Below are positions 30,431 to 41,400 of a stretch of 64,000 nucleotides of DNA, one piece after another. The translations under genes were made by a program, and so were the position numbers. Numbering within the stretch: the first letter of the stretch is position 1; each line of letters opens with the position of its first letter. This DNA comes from Acanthosepion lycidas (lineage: Eukaryota > Mollusca > Cephalopoda > Sepiida > Sepiidae). The stretch is from NCBI GenBank assembly GCA_963932145.1, contig OZ010613.1:41600081-41664080 (forward strand), written 5' to 3'. The notes under the pieces are model-generated. The model ran no database searches. It was not told the origin of the DNA and saw only the letters and a program-made list of their open reading frames with translations.

Positions 30431-30510
30431 TATTAGGTCGTAATAATGTCGTTTTTTGACGTATAACGTCAAAAAACGACATTATTACGTCATTATTTTT
30501 GCACCAACCT
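30431..30510. mobile_element. MADE1-like mariner MITE, copy 3 (80 bp, left arm shortened)
   Basis: The right arm is complete (GTCATTATTTTTGCACCAAC). The left arm keeps TTAGG but lacks the next ~18 bases. The inner arms are perfect (TAATGTCGTTTTTTGACG). TA flanks both ends. Confidence 0.93.
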
Positions 30511-30949
30511 AATAGTAACCCCTCGTGGCTTTACTGCTTTGCATGGGGTGAATATGATTTTTTTAAGTATATTTTTCTTGATAATTCCTGTTTTACTGAA
30601 GACTTCTTTATTGTTAACACGATATGTTCCTAGCATTTTTTTTAAATAATGTTCCCTAATACAAGGCCTAAGAGCCACTGGAGGTGGAGTCCAACTGTGA
30701 GGAGTTTGAATTAGCATAAAAAAATGCGAGATAACAGGAAAGACAGCTCATTCTACACTTGAAGATGTTAAGATTTAATTAGTGAATAAAATTTCAGAGT
30801 TCAGGCGGAAACATTAGGAGTATAGAAATGAAGTAGACTTTAGAAGTGACTGGAAACCCAATCCTAAACAAGAAACAAGGGATTAGCCTCTACTTCTGTT
30901 CAAAAGAACAGGAAGGAGTGTGAACCGGATGGTAATCTTCAAATCTCTT
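30511..30949. other. Dispersed repeat shared with 18.6-18.9 kb
   Basis: The segment around 30650-30920 repeats words of 18620-18900 in order (AAGAGCCACTGGAGGTGGAG, GAGATAACAGGAAAGACAGC, CAATCCTAAACAAGAAACAA). Family unknown, no open frame. Confidence 0.6.
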
Positions 30950-31140
30950 TTAATCATTTTTACCCAAGCAAGGCAATAAAGCCTCCAAGACACAAAGGGG
31001 TTCTTAAGATTGAAAGAAATTAAGCAAACGTCATTGAACAGAAAAAAAGAAACAATAAAAAGAGGATTCAAAGGGGGTGAAAGATGGAGATTGACTTTGC
31101 GTTGACATTTTTTAAGATTATAGTTTACCGTCCCAAGATG
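30950..31140 (-). mobile_element. 3' end of the Jockey/CR1-like LINE
   Basis: Minus strand: AATGTCAACGCAAAGTCAAT, CTTTTTATTGTTTCTTT and a GAGGCTTTATTGCCTTGCTT end, matching the other LINE tails. Confidence 0.65.
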
Positions 31141-31385
31141 GTTGCTGGGAATTTGGATGTGCAGTCGGTGTAATGTATCCCAGTTCTGAATGGGAACTCG
31201 GAGAGCCGTGTTCGAATTCTACTAGAATGCGTTACATTCACTTACGCGCAAGTACCCTTGGGTAAGGAATGAATTCATCTTTCCCCAAGTTATGGGTTAA
31301 ACAGTAGAAAAGATTGCGCCCTATAGCCTTGCTTGGAAACCAGTTTATCTCGGAAAGTAGCAGCAACCTACTTGTATAATAGAAA
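31141..31385 (+). mobile_element. SINE family A-like copy
   Basis: tRNA-like head (GTCGGTGTAATGTATCCC, GTGTTCGAATTCTAC) and body (AGTACCCTTGGGTAAGG, GGAAACCAGTTTATCTCGG). Confidence 0.7.
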
Positions 31386-31394
31386 CTTTCTAAT

Positions 31395-32175
31395 TATCAC
31401 GTTGCAACAACGGTGCTCTTCTCATCGGAAAAGTTAAACAACGTTGAACTTGGTCAATGCAAGATGGGTGACCATTTAGGAATACAAGGTGTTGTAAGCA
31501 TAAATGTACAGGTTTGGTTTGTTTTACGGCATATCAACCTCGATGGGTTATTTAATGCCGACAATATTTTTAGGATATATTCGTATGAATAGAATATGTA
31601 TTCTTTGGTTTAGATTAGTTTGGTTTATTTTGTTTTACAGCATATCAACCTCAATGGGCTATTTAATACCAATAAAAAATTTTTATTGCTGGTAATATTT
31701 TTTGTCAAAAATCTGTTTCTGGTAATATTTTTCCTTCAAAATTGTATTGCTGGTAATAATTTTTTTTCAAAAAGGTATTGCTGGTAATAGTTAACTATTT
31801 GCCCATAGCTGGGACCCTAACAAGTGTTACTCCCCGGGTCAGGGTGGACCTGTGAACACCAGCAATTAAGAGGTGGTTCCACGCTTCTCAAAACCTCCTG
31901 ATCAAAGGCCTTGCTGCTGGACGTAGTTTATCGTCTTACCTGGGACGTGGGTATAGTTTAACGTCTTACCCAGGACAGTATAAATGTGCAGGTGGTGTGA
32001 TAGATAACTATTCGGAATGAGATTGCATGAATTCCAGTCGAATTATTTACATTCATTTAGACGCAAATACCCTCGATATGGGTTAAATAATAGAGGAGGA
32101 TGAGTTCTATAGCCTTGGTTAGCAACTCGTCTGCAAGAAAGTAACGACAGTCTACTACGGGAATCCTTCTACCAA
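31395..32175 (+). mobile_element. 5S rRNA/tRNA SINE split by a VNTR retroposon
   Basis: The 5S part 31395-31500 (AAAGTTAAACAACGTTGAAC, GATGGGTGACC) leads to the 5S-tRNA junction, where a VNTR retroposon has inserted. The tRNA part resumes at about 31980 (AAATGTGCAGGTGGTGTGAT) and continues as an ordinary body. Further tRNA-like sequence lies at about 32215-32290. Confidence 0.85.
31513..31979 (-). mobile_element. VNTR retroposon with target-site duplication
   Basis: Flanked by ATAAATGTACAGG (31500-31512) and ATAAATGTGCAGG (31980-31992), a 13-base duplication with one difference. Reading the minus strand: 5' motif with two CTGGGTA(A)GACGTTAAACTA-type repeats, GC-rich body (CCTCTTAATTGCTGGTG and CACCCTGACCCGGGG), a few VNTR units (TTACCAGCAATAC), and the tail (GGTTGATATGCCGTAAAAC, CAAACC). 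The tail is duplicated at the left end. No open frame. Confidence 0.92.
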
Positions 32176-32465
32176 GTCAGTCATGACTCGAAAAAATACC
32201 TGCTCGCCCTTCGACGTGGTGCAGTAGCTAAAAAGCCTGATTCGCTCTATCAATTACGATTGAATAGCGTCTTTCACGCATGGCACCGAAGGAAGGTTAC
32301 AACGATTAACCATTATTCCCTGGTGTATAGAAAATTAAATGTTAAGTTGTAACTCAACATTTTTTCTTCTCTTAAGTATTAAGAGAGGAAAAAATATATT
32401 AATACTTTTAATACTAAAACTTTTAAAAATATATTAATACTCTTAATACTTTTCTTTGACTATTC

Positions 32466-32701
32466 TAGTTAGTCATATGTTATGCGTGATACACTCTTAG
32501 GCGATCATGTATCTTTCGATAAATTGCTGACGATTTCTTTCTGCGGTAGACCAGTTGCCATCCAAGGCTATAGAAGAAGAGGATTCATACCTTTCCCAAG
32601 GGTATTAGCACGTAAGTGAATGTAATGGATTCGACTGAAATTCGAACTCGGTTCTCCAATTCCTCCATCCGAGCTGCTATCCATTACTCCACCGTGTCTC
32701 C
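32466..32701 (-). mobile_element. SINE family A with target-site duplication
   Basis: Flanked by GACTATTC at 32458-32465 and 32702-32709. Minus-strand head GTGGAGTAATGGATAGC and GAGTTCGAATTTC, body (GGTCTACCGCAGAAAGAAAT) and an ACATATGACTA end. Confidence 0.88.
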
Positions 32702-32709
32702 GACTATTC

Positions 32710-33590
32710 CATTGTGTTTTCCGAATTCTGTCCGATGTTCAGTCCGTTGTTACTCTTTTAAACAGTGATATTTCTGCACCTGCTTTATAATTACTTACAC
32801 TGATAAACTTTACGTATCAAGCATGTTTTTGCTAAATGGTCTATTAAACGAAGGCCCTTTGCCTCAAAATCATTTTGTACTTAACATTTTTAAACGACCA
32901 ACTGACTGCTACTTACGCAGCAGTAAGAACAGAAACTCAATCCTTAACTGTCAACTCGTATCTTCAATCAAACAGCTAAACTGGCAAGTATTAATTATTA
33001 TAATAATTATTTAATTGGTCTTAAGATATTTTTAATTATGTCCATTGGGAACGTAGAACATGGAACTCCACAGATTCCTTTTCTTCAATATCTGTGAATT
33101 ATTCTTGGAGAATATAGGGGAGTGATTTCTTGTGTCATTTCTAGTTTGGTTTTGAGTTGTTTTTTTTTTTGGTTTTTTATTCTCCTAGAATGGTAGCCAC
33201 TCGAAGCTATCTGTGGAATAGTCATGCCTTTCTCAAGAACATCAGTGCGATAAGTGAACGCAGCAGACGTAGCTAGAATTTGAATTCAATTCGGATATTC
33301 CACTTTCCTTATTATCTGTGAATTTCCATGATTTTCCGGAGGAGAAAATGGTGACTGGCTTTCTCGGTGCCTTCTCCATTGTTTTCAATTCAGAGATGTC
33401 CCTCTTTTGAGACTAACTGCCACCCAGTCTAGCGTGCTATTTAACCCATAGTTAGAGGGAGATTAGGTGGATCCATGCTGTTTCTAAGGATATAATGCGA
33501 ACCAAGCGGATTAGAAGTTTAACTAGGCAGAGAAAAAGTGAAAAGAAATTGTATAAATTAAATTAAAACCTTTTTTCTGTCTGTTTCTGA
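32710..33590. other. AT-rich sequence with old SINE remnants
   Basis: Two decayed minus-strand SINE stretches are visible, about 33185-33320 and 33425-33510 (CCTTTCTCAAGAACATC and TATTTAACCCATAGTTAG words). Nothing else recognised. Confidence 0.5.
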
Positions 33591-33594
33591 GATG

Positions 33595-33760
33595 AGGAAT
33601 TATGATTACTTATATTATTAACATTATTCGGACTGTTATCCTCATCTTCATTGTCATATTCATAACGTTTCGGCCGTCGTGCGCTTCGGTCTTCTTCCGG
33701 TGATTGGAATTTCGAACCGAAAGCTTTATTTCGCCCACCGGGGTAGTTTGTTCTAGTTCT
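33595..33760 (-). mobile_element. SINE family B 3' half, inverted
   Basis: Reverse complement of the family B body and 3' segment (GAACTAGAACAAACTACCCC, GAAGAAGACCG, CGGCCGAAACGTTATGAATA). Together with the next entry it forms an inverted pair. Confidence 0.85.
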
Positions 33761-33762
33761 TC

Positions 33763-34085
33763 CTGGCCCAGTAGATAAAGACGTTGATTAGATTCAGTGA
33801 TTAGACCCAAAGAGTTGTGAGTTCAATATCAGGCCACAGCAGTGACGAATAAATAAAAAAAAACTAGGAGAGTTGAGTTAAAGGCAAATAACTGAGACAT
33901 CCGGAAGAGGCATGGCACGTGGAACTAGAACAATCTACCCCGTGGACGAAATAAAGGGTTAGGGTCGAAATTCCAATCATCTGAAGAAGGACGGAGCGTA
34001 CAACGGCCGAAACGTTGTGAATATGGCAATGAAGATGAGGATAACAATCCGAATAATGTAAATAATGTAAGTAAAACATTTTTAT
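33763..34085 (+). mobile_element. SINE family B copy
   Basis: Head TGGCCCAGTAGATAAAGACG and GTGAGTTCAATATCAGG, body GGCACGTGGAACTAGAAC, 3' segment GAAGAAGGACGGAG and ACGGCCGAAACGTTG. Confidence 0.85.
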
Positions 34086-34150
34086 CATTTTTTTCAAATG
34101 CATTTTCCTTTGGCAATATTAATTCTCAATATATTCCTTCTCCTTATCTG

Positions 34151-34264
34151 GCTTACGGCCACATCACGTTGAAAGAACCGGTTTATAATTCATCACCGAA
34201 GTTAAGCAACGTAGAGCTTGGTCAGTACCTAGATGGGTGATTACTTGGGAATATCAGGTGCAGT
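34151..34264 (+). mobile_element. 5S rRNA-derived SINE moiety, solo
   Basis: Contains GGCCACATCACGTTGAAAG, CACCGAAGTTAAGCAACG and TACCTAGATGGGTGATTAC. It is cut off at AGGTGCAGTG with no tRNA part. Confidence 0.85.
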
Positions 34265-34556
34265 GTTCCCTTTTCGAAGCAGATCTATGGACGTGTATAC
34301 AAGCAGATGGAAAATCAACCAAGAAGAAAATCGATAAATTAATTTTGTCCATTCTCCGATGTCATCCTAACATACCTAAAGAGGAAATACGACATTTTCA
34401 CGTCTAGCTGGAGGTCTTAGACGGTTAAACGTCCTTGCTACATTAATAACAAGCATGCCTTCCTTCACCACATTGCCAAGCAGCGGCTATTACATTTACA
34501 TACATACATACATGTATACATATATATTTATAATCTCCTGGACTCTATTTCTCTTT

Positions 34557-34945
34557 CGGTTGCGGCATTAACACGTTGAAACACCAGTTCCCATACGATC
34601 ACCAAAGTTAAGCAACGTCGAGCCTGGTTAGTACCTAGATGAGAGGTCGCTGGGGAATACCGGGCGCTGGAAACATGGAGGTGCAGGTGGTGTAATGGAT
34701 AACAGCTTGAATTTGTTAATCAGCGTGCCGTTTGAATTCCCGTTGCGTTCGTTATATTCACTTACCCTTTAGAAAGGCATGAACCTAACATTTCTCGCCC
34801 CATCCATGGGTTAATTAGTAAAACATGTATCACTAAACCATCTTTTTCACAAAAAAAAAATTCTTACAATTTAAAAATATTTTCAGGTTGTAAATAATCT
34901 AAACTGGGCTGATAAACCGTAAAAAACTAATCCATCAATCAATCT
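34557..34945 (+). mobile_element. 5S rRNA/tRNA chimeric SINE, full layout
   Basis: 5S part 34557-34673 (AAAGTTAAGCAACGTCGAGC, GGGGAATACCGGGCGCTGG), tRNA-like part 34674-34755 (GCAGGTGGTGTAATGGATAA), body and tail (TAAATAATCTAAACTGGG, GCTGATAAACCGTAAAAAAC). The 5S moiety is among the closest to genuine 5S in the window but carries multiple substitutions. Confidence 0.9.
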
Positions 34946-35024
34946 TTATCTGTGACCTGTCATGGAAAATATATTTAAGGGATTTTCCGTTATCTTCATC
35001 TCTGCTTTAAATCCTTTTCTACCC

Positions 35025-35228
35025 TGTCCATCTATCCTGCTATTTAACTGATAGAAAGAAAAAAAATGGATTCCTACCTTTCCAAGACCATTTGTAAGAA
35101 AATGAACGTAACTGTTTCGGATTGTAATTTGTCCTACCGATTTCAAGGCTATCTTGCTAAATAATTGGGGGAGAAGAAACTAATCCATGCCTTTCCCCTA
35201 GAGCATTAGTACGCAAGCAAATACAACA
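35025..35228 (-). mobile_element. SINE remnants
   Basis: Two partial minus-strand bodies of the A/5S-type SINEs (CCTACCTTTCCAAGACC, CATGCCTTTCCCCTAGAGC). The hAT element has inserted in the second. Confidence 0.6.
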
Positions 35229-35236
35229 GACTAGTT

Positions 35237-35800
35237 CAGGGGTTTTCAAACTGTGGTCCGCGTAGGACAAGATAGGGGGTCTGTAGACAGCAAATACTTT
35301 TTTATGGGTGACGTACAACTTATAAGCGCTTATAAGTAACTTATAGACCGATCATGAAATAAATTGATTCAATAAACTATTTCATAGATTTGATATACTA
35401 ATATAATTTGTATCTTAAATTGATAAAGATAATGGATTCTATTCATGCAGAGAAGGAACCAAAGGGTTTGAATTTTGGATCTATTTTGCGATTCCTGTGT
35501 GTGTAATTGACAATAAAACTATTTGTTAAATACTATTACTGTTTTCATTTACATGTAAAATTAATATTTTAATATAACAAAATTTAATTTTGTTACATTT
35601 TGCAGCAACATGCAGCATTAATTTATTTGAACACTTATGTCTAAAGTAAGCTTTAAACCAGCTTTTATTGCATTAATGCAAAATTATGTTATATTCAGCA
35701 AATATTTATGTATAAATTTCATAAGCGTTTATAAGCGGGTCCCTAAGGTAAAGCCTAAAATATAAAGGGGTCCGCAAGTCAAAAAGTTTGAAAAACCCTG
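35237..35800. mobile_element. Nonautonomous hAT element with 8-bp duplication
   Basis: Ends CAGGGGTTTTCAAACT and AGTTTGAAAAACCCTG are inverted repeats. The perfect 8-base duplication GACTAGTT flanks it at 35229-35236 and 35801-35808. These are the standard hAT marks. The 564-bp interior has no transposase sequence. Subterminal GGTCCGC (left) and GGGTCC/GGTCCGC (right) repeats may be transposase-binding sites. Confidence 0.95.
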
Positions 35801-35884
35801 GACTAGTTGGTCGGATCTCTAATTCCCAGACTAAGGAACCTGGTGTACTTTGCTATTTAATCCATACTAGCGGGAGAATTTATT

Positions 35885-36478
35885 CATTAGTACCTTTTAG
35901 TTCTGGGTATGACGATAAACTACATCCGACAGCAAGACCACTGATCGGTAGGTTTTCAGGAGCATGGAACCACCATCTAATAGCTGTTGCTCCCAGGTCC
36001 TCCCTGCCCCGAGGTGGTAGCACCTGTTAGGGGGTCCCACCTATGGGCAAATAGTGAACTCCCTAAATAAAATACTATGAATGTATAAAAATACCAGTCA
36101 TACATTTTTATATAAAAAAATTACCAACAATACGCACATACTAACAAATTATTGCGACTTAACCCAAATCTGTTTAAAATACTATCAACCCACTAATATA
36201 AAAATAACTCTTTCATGGGATTAATTCATATAATATCGTACAATTTCTTAAAGCAAACTGTATTCTAAAATATAATTTCACTACAATATAAAAACTATAT
36301 CATCGGCTCTAGTAATTATGTCCATACAAACATGTATGTGCACAAAAGCTGAGTATCATCTACCATGTATTCGATTGTGAAAGCAGAATAACATTTTTAT
36401 TACTTTCAAATTCCCAAGAACATCAAATTTTGGCATTGAATGAACCATAAGGTGTTGATACGCCGTCAAACAAACAAA
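35885..36478 (+). mobile_element. VNTR retroposon with short array
   Basis: 5' motif CTGGGTATGACGATAAACTA, GC-rich body (GGTTTTCAGGAGCATGGAAC, GGTAGCACCTGTTAGGG, CTATGGGCAAATAG), two or three decayed VNTR units, about 300 bases of AT-rich sequence, then the tail at 36430-36475 (GGTGTTGATACGCCGTCAAAC). Confidence 0.75.
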
Positions 36479-36505
36479 TTGATTCATTCTTTTTCAAAAG
36501 TCATC

Positions 36506-36945
36506 TGTCCTGCGTATGACGATAAACTATATCCGCGTTCTGGGTGAGACGATAAACTACATCCGCGTTCTGGCTGAGACTACATCCAACAGCAAGGCGG
36601 TTTTGAAGAGCAAGGAACTATCTATTAATTGCTGGTTTTCCCGGGTTCACTCTGACCCAGGGTGGCAGCACCTGTTAGGGTCTCAACTATGGGCATATAG
36701 TTAACCCCCAAACTAAGGTCAAAACACTATGAAAATATCAAAATAGGTTTTAATACCAGCAATAAATTTTTGAAGGAAAAAGTATTACCAGAAATACATT
36801 ACCAACAATACATTTTTCAAGAAAAAAAAAATATTACCAGCAATGCATTTTAGAAAAAAATACTACCAGCAATAAAAATCTTATCGGCATTAAATAACCC
36901 AATGAGATTGATATGCCGTAAAACAAACCAAACCAATTCATTTGT
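36506..36945 (+). mobile_element. VNTR retroposon with triplicated 5' motif
   Basis: The 5' motif CTG(C/G)GT(A/G)(T/A)GACGATAAACTA is present in two copies plus a shortened third. The GC-rich body follows, then four or five VNTR units (TTACCAGCAATACATTTTTC type) and the tail (AACCCAATGAGATTGATATG, CCGTAAAACAAACCAAACC). Confidence 0.9.
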
Positions 36946-36949
36946 GAGG

Positions 36950-37870
36950 AAAATGAATATATCAGGCTAGTCTATAATTTGAACTCGGCTCTTCTATTGC
37001 AAATTGTATGTTTATCGCCATTGCGCTACCCAAGTATCCTCTTATTTGAGAACACGTAGTGGAAATTCATGATCGCCTACGCGCTGAGGAGATTCTATTA
37101 ATTCTGACAATAGAAATGACATTAGCCGATGATGCATTTTCATTGTTCGCTAAGAGTTTTTATATATAAACAATGTGCAAATTCTGAGTCCGCCTATTTT
37201 GAATTATTCGTTAAAAAATGGCTAAAATATGATATAATGGAAGAAAATCGGGTGATTTTTATTCCAGCCAAATCCTAAGATTAAATCCTGACTGGCCAGT
37301 AAGACCGAAACAATATCCTTCCTAAAAAGTCAACAGGGAGAAATGAACACTGCATTGGAACGGGACGTTAGTGGCCAGCTTTCCATGAAGTAGACGCGAA
37401 AAAAAAAAAAAAAAAAAACAGACGACATATTTATTGTCGGCCATCTTACAAAATGTGACAGCCTCACTTAATATATTATTAAATAAATATGGCGACGTTA
37501 GTTTTTCTACAGCGGCTGAGTGCTGTCCTCTCCCATGTCTTCCCAGTTAATCTGTCAGCTTGTTTTTCTTTTCTTTTTTCTTTTTTTTTTCTTATTTTTA
37601 TTTTGTAAGGAATATAAATTGTTCCACGCCACAAACTTAATGGTTTCATTACTGAATAAATATAAATTGTGCCGGGAACATGCAAGTCAGCTTAGCACTC
37701 TTGTTGCTAACCTATCAAATCATAAACATTTCGAATGGCGAGTTAACTCTCTAACTTCCATATACAATAAATCACTTTATTCGTCATTGATATTAAACTA
37801 CACTGTGTATACACTTGTTGGGGTCTTCACGTATATCAGAAATTCCTGCACGCAAATTGTCTGCTGACCA
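36950..37870. other. AT-rich sequence without recognised gene
   Basis: A poly-A run lies at about 37400. A 115-codon frame at 37520-37867 has a Phe/Leu run from poly-T and no domain I can name. Confidence 0.4.
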
Positions 37871-37874
37871 GTTA

Positions 37875-37952
37875 TTAGGTTGGTGCAAAAATAATGTCGG
37901 TTTTTGACTTATTTTAACGTCAAAAACCGACATTATTTTTGCACCAACCTAA
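37875..37952. mobile_element. MADE1-like mariner MITE, copy 4 (78 bp)
   Basis: Two perfect 34-base arms around a 10-base loop, flanked by TA. The inner arm reads AATGTCGGTTTTTGAC, a second subfamily (GTCGG) shared with the 54.5-kb copy. Confidence 0.95.
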
Positions 37953-38156
37953 TACATCCACTCCTCGCTTAACGACTCCGGACCAGCTATAAAATTTCAG
38001 AAAATAAATATATATAAAACCAGTCGGTATATTTTGCGAAAATATTGGTCGCGTAAATTTTCTCATTCCTCGAAATGAATGAAAAATATTACTTGTTCTG
38101 TATTTACAATAGGCTAACCGAAATAATTTACAGAACATAGGGCTGATTTTCAAACT

Positions 38157-38309
38157 GTTCATTACGTTTAATGGGAAAACCATTACGTTTAATGGTAAAA
38201 TCATCACGTTTAATCATTAATTACGTTTAATGGGGAAATCATTATGTTTAATGGTTAATTACGTTTAATGGGAAAATCATTACGTTTAATGGGAAAATAG
38301 CCTAGTGAA
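38157..38309. repeat. ~21-bp minisatellite, CATTACGTTTAATGGGAAAAT
   Basis: About seven units with small differences (TTACGTTTAATGG is the invariant core), immediately left of a SINE. Confidence 0.9.
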
Positions 38310-38312
38310 TTA

Positions 38313-38530
38313 AAGCGGTGGTGTCTGAATTTGGCGGCATAGTAGTTTTGCGTTCAATTCCCGGGCTTACTTGGACTCGGAAATGGGGATGCAAAATACT
38401 AAACAAGAACTAGACGATATATCCTGAGACGTGGTCAGTGGAACGAGAACAGCCTGTCCACGTAAATTAAATAACTGGTTCTGTTCGAAATTCCCTGTAG
38501 GTTACTCGGATCGACAGGATTGGAGTACAA
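38313..38530 (+). mobile_element. SINE family B-related copy
   Basis: tRNA-like head (AGTGAATTAAAGCGGTGG, GTTCAATTCCCGGG) and body (GTGGAACGAGAACAGCC, TTCTGTTCGAAATTCCC). The 3' part is replaced by a poly-T run and the 41-bp minisatellite. Confidence 0.7.
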
Positions 38531-38559
38531 CAGCTTCTCTTTTTTTTTTCTTTTTTTTT

Positions 38560-39145
38560 TTTTTTTTGTCTTGTAAGGATCGGAGATCAATAGCTTCACT
38601 TTTTTGTGTCTTGTAAGGATCGGAGATCAATAGCTTCACTTTTTGTGTGTCTTGTAAGGATCGGAGATCAATAGCTTCACTTTTTTGTGTCTTGTAAGGA
38701 TCGGAGATCAATAGCTTCACTTTTTTTGTGTCTTGTAAGGATCGGAGATCAATAGCTTCACTTTTTTGTGTCATGTAAGGATCGAAGATCAATAGCTTCA
38801 CTTTTTTGTGTCATGTAAGGATCGAAAATCAATAGCTTCACTTTTTTGTGTCTTGTAAGGATCGGATATCAACAGCTTCAGTTTTTTGTGTCTTGTAAGG
38901 ATCGGAGATCAATAGCTTCAGTTTTTTGTGTCTTGTAAGGATCGGAGATCAATAGCTTCACTTTTTTTGTGTCTTGTAAGGATCGGAGATCAATAGCTTC
39001 ACTTTTCTTGTGTCTTGTAAGGATCGGAGATCAATAGCTTCACTTTTCTTGTGTCTTGTAAGGATCGGAGATCAATAGCTTCACTTTTCTTGTGTCTTGT
39101 AAGGATCAGAGTGCACGGCTTTTTTGTCTTGTCAGAATCGGAGCT
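38560..39145. repeat. ~41-bp minisatellite (GGATCGGAGATCAATAGC)
   Basis: Fourteen or so units of TCTTGTAAGGATCGGAGATC plus AATAGCTTCACTTTTTTGTG. Copies are mostly identical; length differs by one or two T. Diverged units continue to about 39250 (TCTTGTCAGAATCGG). The minus-strand frame gives a repeating RSLQDTQKVKLLISDPYKTQ peptide that breaks when the T run varies, so translation is not conserved. Confidence 0.95.
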
Positions 39146-39249
39146 CAATAAATTTTGTTTTTTGTCTTTCACAGGAATAGTGTCCAACTTTCTTTGTCAG
39201 CTTTGGTTTTTGTTAGGATCGGAATCCAGCGCTTTTTTCTTGTCAGAAT

Positions 39250-39965
39250 CGTTTGCAACGCACTGGCAGAGGTATCCCCTGAGGTCCAAAAGTATTAGCC
39301 GGAATATCATCCTCAAAATTCAGCATTACCATTAAGATGCCGGTGTGGACACTACAAACAGATGTTGCTTTTAGCCACAGTACAATGCGCACATCTTTTA
39401 CACCTGATAACTTATTCGAATATAAACGAGCAGCCCTTACGAAATCGCATGAATTGTTTAATCAATTCACACGCTTCGCCACTTCGAATGTGATAAAAAA
39501 AAAAGTCATGTCTGATTTATTTAACTTTTTTTTTTTTTACTCGTTTTGGAGGAGACCGGGGAGGACGTTCTTTACGTGGGTGCTTCTGCTGCAGCGTCAT
39601 GTCCGAGTGAATAAATCACGTTCTCTGCCCGGCAAATACACATTGCTTGTACAGGGACACACAAGATGCACAAATATATGCGACCAGACTGAGAGCTTGA
39701 TAGATAACATCGACAGAGCATAGCATCATCAACAAAAACTATTAAACTCTATCATCATCAGTCCGATAACTGGGTGTGGTCGTACTGTCACTGGGCACCT
39801 GGCCAATCCCCTCTACATATCAGTGTTGAAAGCCAGAGCGGTATTCGTTTATGCGCAGCGCGTCCTGAGCAAGTAGACCTGGCGGAGCCCGTCGCTCTCT
39901 AGGTCAAATCACAAAACACAGGATATCCTCCAACATGAAGGTTCGCCTTCGTTACAGACACGTGG
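39250..39965. other. Unassigned sequence
   Basis: A 128-codon open frame at 39337-39723 has no recognisable domain and is broken by poly-K/F runs. Bases 39730-39950 are more GC-rich and may be a decayed repeat. Confidence 0.4.
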
Positions 39966-39967
39966 TC

Positions 39968-40253
39968 GAGAGTCACGGTGGAGTAATGGCTAGCTGCTCG
40001 GATTGAAGAATCAGTCGATTTCGAACTCCAGTCGAATCCATTACATTCTCTTATCTTGGGAAAGGTATTAATCCTCCCCCTAAGCTATGGGTAAATAGCA
40101 GGACAGACCGGGTTCTATAGACTTGGATGTCAGCTGGTCTACCACAGAAAGAAATGGCAAATTACTGCGGGGAAAAATCTGCCTCGTCAGTCATGTATCG
40201 AAAGATACATGATCGCCTAAGCGGGTATCACGCATGGCCCATGACTGACTGGC
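39968..40253 (+). mobile_element. SINE family A copy
   Basis: Head GGTGGAGTAATGGCTAGC and TTTCGAACTCCAG, body with GGTCTACCACAGAAAGAAAT, a palindromic TATCGAAAGATA, and a CCCATGACTGACTGG end. Confidence 0.88.
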
Positions 40254-40914
40254 CGTTGATTCCAGATGATTCATGCTATTTGACTTCCGTCGATATATAC
40301 GATGTTTAGTCGAAATATATATAGGGGGATACGCGCGTGTATTTATGTAAAGGGTGTTTCATTAAGACGAATCAAAGTCAGTAGTAAATAAATCAGTGTT
40401 ATTGGTGAAAATTTATTTATTTATTGGATCATGTTATTTAAGTCATGGCAATTATTTGTGAAAAATAATGGCAGTTAAACCTTTTTCTGGAAGTACTTAA
40501 TAACATCACAGTGCCAAATTTATGACCATTTTCAAGAGAAATTGCTACTAGCTGAAGTCTTCTTTGTACGGTCAGATGTCAGCTTACCTGGAGAGAAAAA
40601 ATGCAGTTATTAATAAGACTTCAAATTAAAGTATGCGAGATTTCACAGATATAGCATCGCTCGTCCATAGTCAGCCTATGAACTTTTCATCCCACCCTCG
40701 TATGTTTCTGTATGTGTGTCTGTGTGTGTATATTTCTACTTGCATTGAGTGTTAAAAAGAACATGCCTCAGTTGGTGGACTAAAACGTCATACGAAAGTT
40801 TACCAAAATATTAATTTAACAAAAGACGTCAAACGTTGTTACATCTGATCAAGACAATGTAATTCCATAACATAAAACTAAATCCGCCTCCATATAAAGC
40901 AAACAATGGCTTTA
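40254..40914. other. Possible transposon end plus unassigned sequence
   Basis: GGGTGTTTCATTAAGACGAA at about 40345 looks like the terminal repeat of an IS630/Tc1/mariner element, and about 250 bases after it are AT-rich. I find no transposase motif and no matching right end. Confidence 0.35.
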
Positions 40915-40926
40915 GTCGAAATCAAA

Positions 40927-41067
40927 TGGTTTGGTTTCTTTTGTTTTACGGCATATAAACACCTCAATGGGTTATTTAATACCGACAAAATTTTTATTGC
41001 TGGTAATATTTGTTTTGTCAAAAATCTATTTCTACTAATAATTTTTTCCTCAAAAATGTATAGCTGG

Positions 41068-41107
<40 letters not shown>

Positions 41108-41400
41108 TTTGTTTTTTTTCAAAAAATTTATTGCTAGAAAAAAATTTTTACGATGTATTTCTGGTATTAAAGCCTATTTTTAGATTTTCATAGTGTTTTT
41201 ACCCCAGTTTGGGGGTTAACTATGGTCCCATAGCTGGGACCATAACAAGTGCTACCACCCCGGATCAGGGTGGACCTGGGAACACCAGCAATTAAGAGGT
41301 GTTACCACGCTCCTCAAAACCTGCTGATCAGAGGCCTTGCTGTTGGACACAGTTTATCATCTTACCCTGGACGCGGATGTAGTTTGTCATACCCGCGGCG
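40927..41400 (-). mobile_element. VNTR retroposon with perfect target-site duplication
   Basis: Flanked by GTCGAAATCAAA at 40915-40926 and 41401-41412. Minus strand: two 5' motifs (CATCCGCGTCCAGGGTAAGA type), GC-rich body (CCCTGATCCGGGGTGG, CCCAAACTGGGG), a few units (TTACCAGC.ATACATTTTT), a (TA)n run and the tail (GGTGTTTATATGCCGTAAAAC, then AAACCAAACC). Confidence 0.93.

Noticed and set aside
38502-38801. Repeating RSLQDTQKVKLLISDPYKTQ peptide
   Set aside because: Frame depends on T-run length in a minisatellite and breaks repeatedly.
38560-39145. CRISPR array
   Set aside because: Units are continuous without unique spacers, and the sequence is eukaryotic.
39337-39723. 128-codon open frame
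   Set aside because: No recognisable domain; contains poly-K and poly-F runs from homopolymers.
40345-40620. Complete Tc1/mariner element
   Set aside because: Only one end-like sequence; no transposase motif or second terminal repeat.
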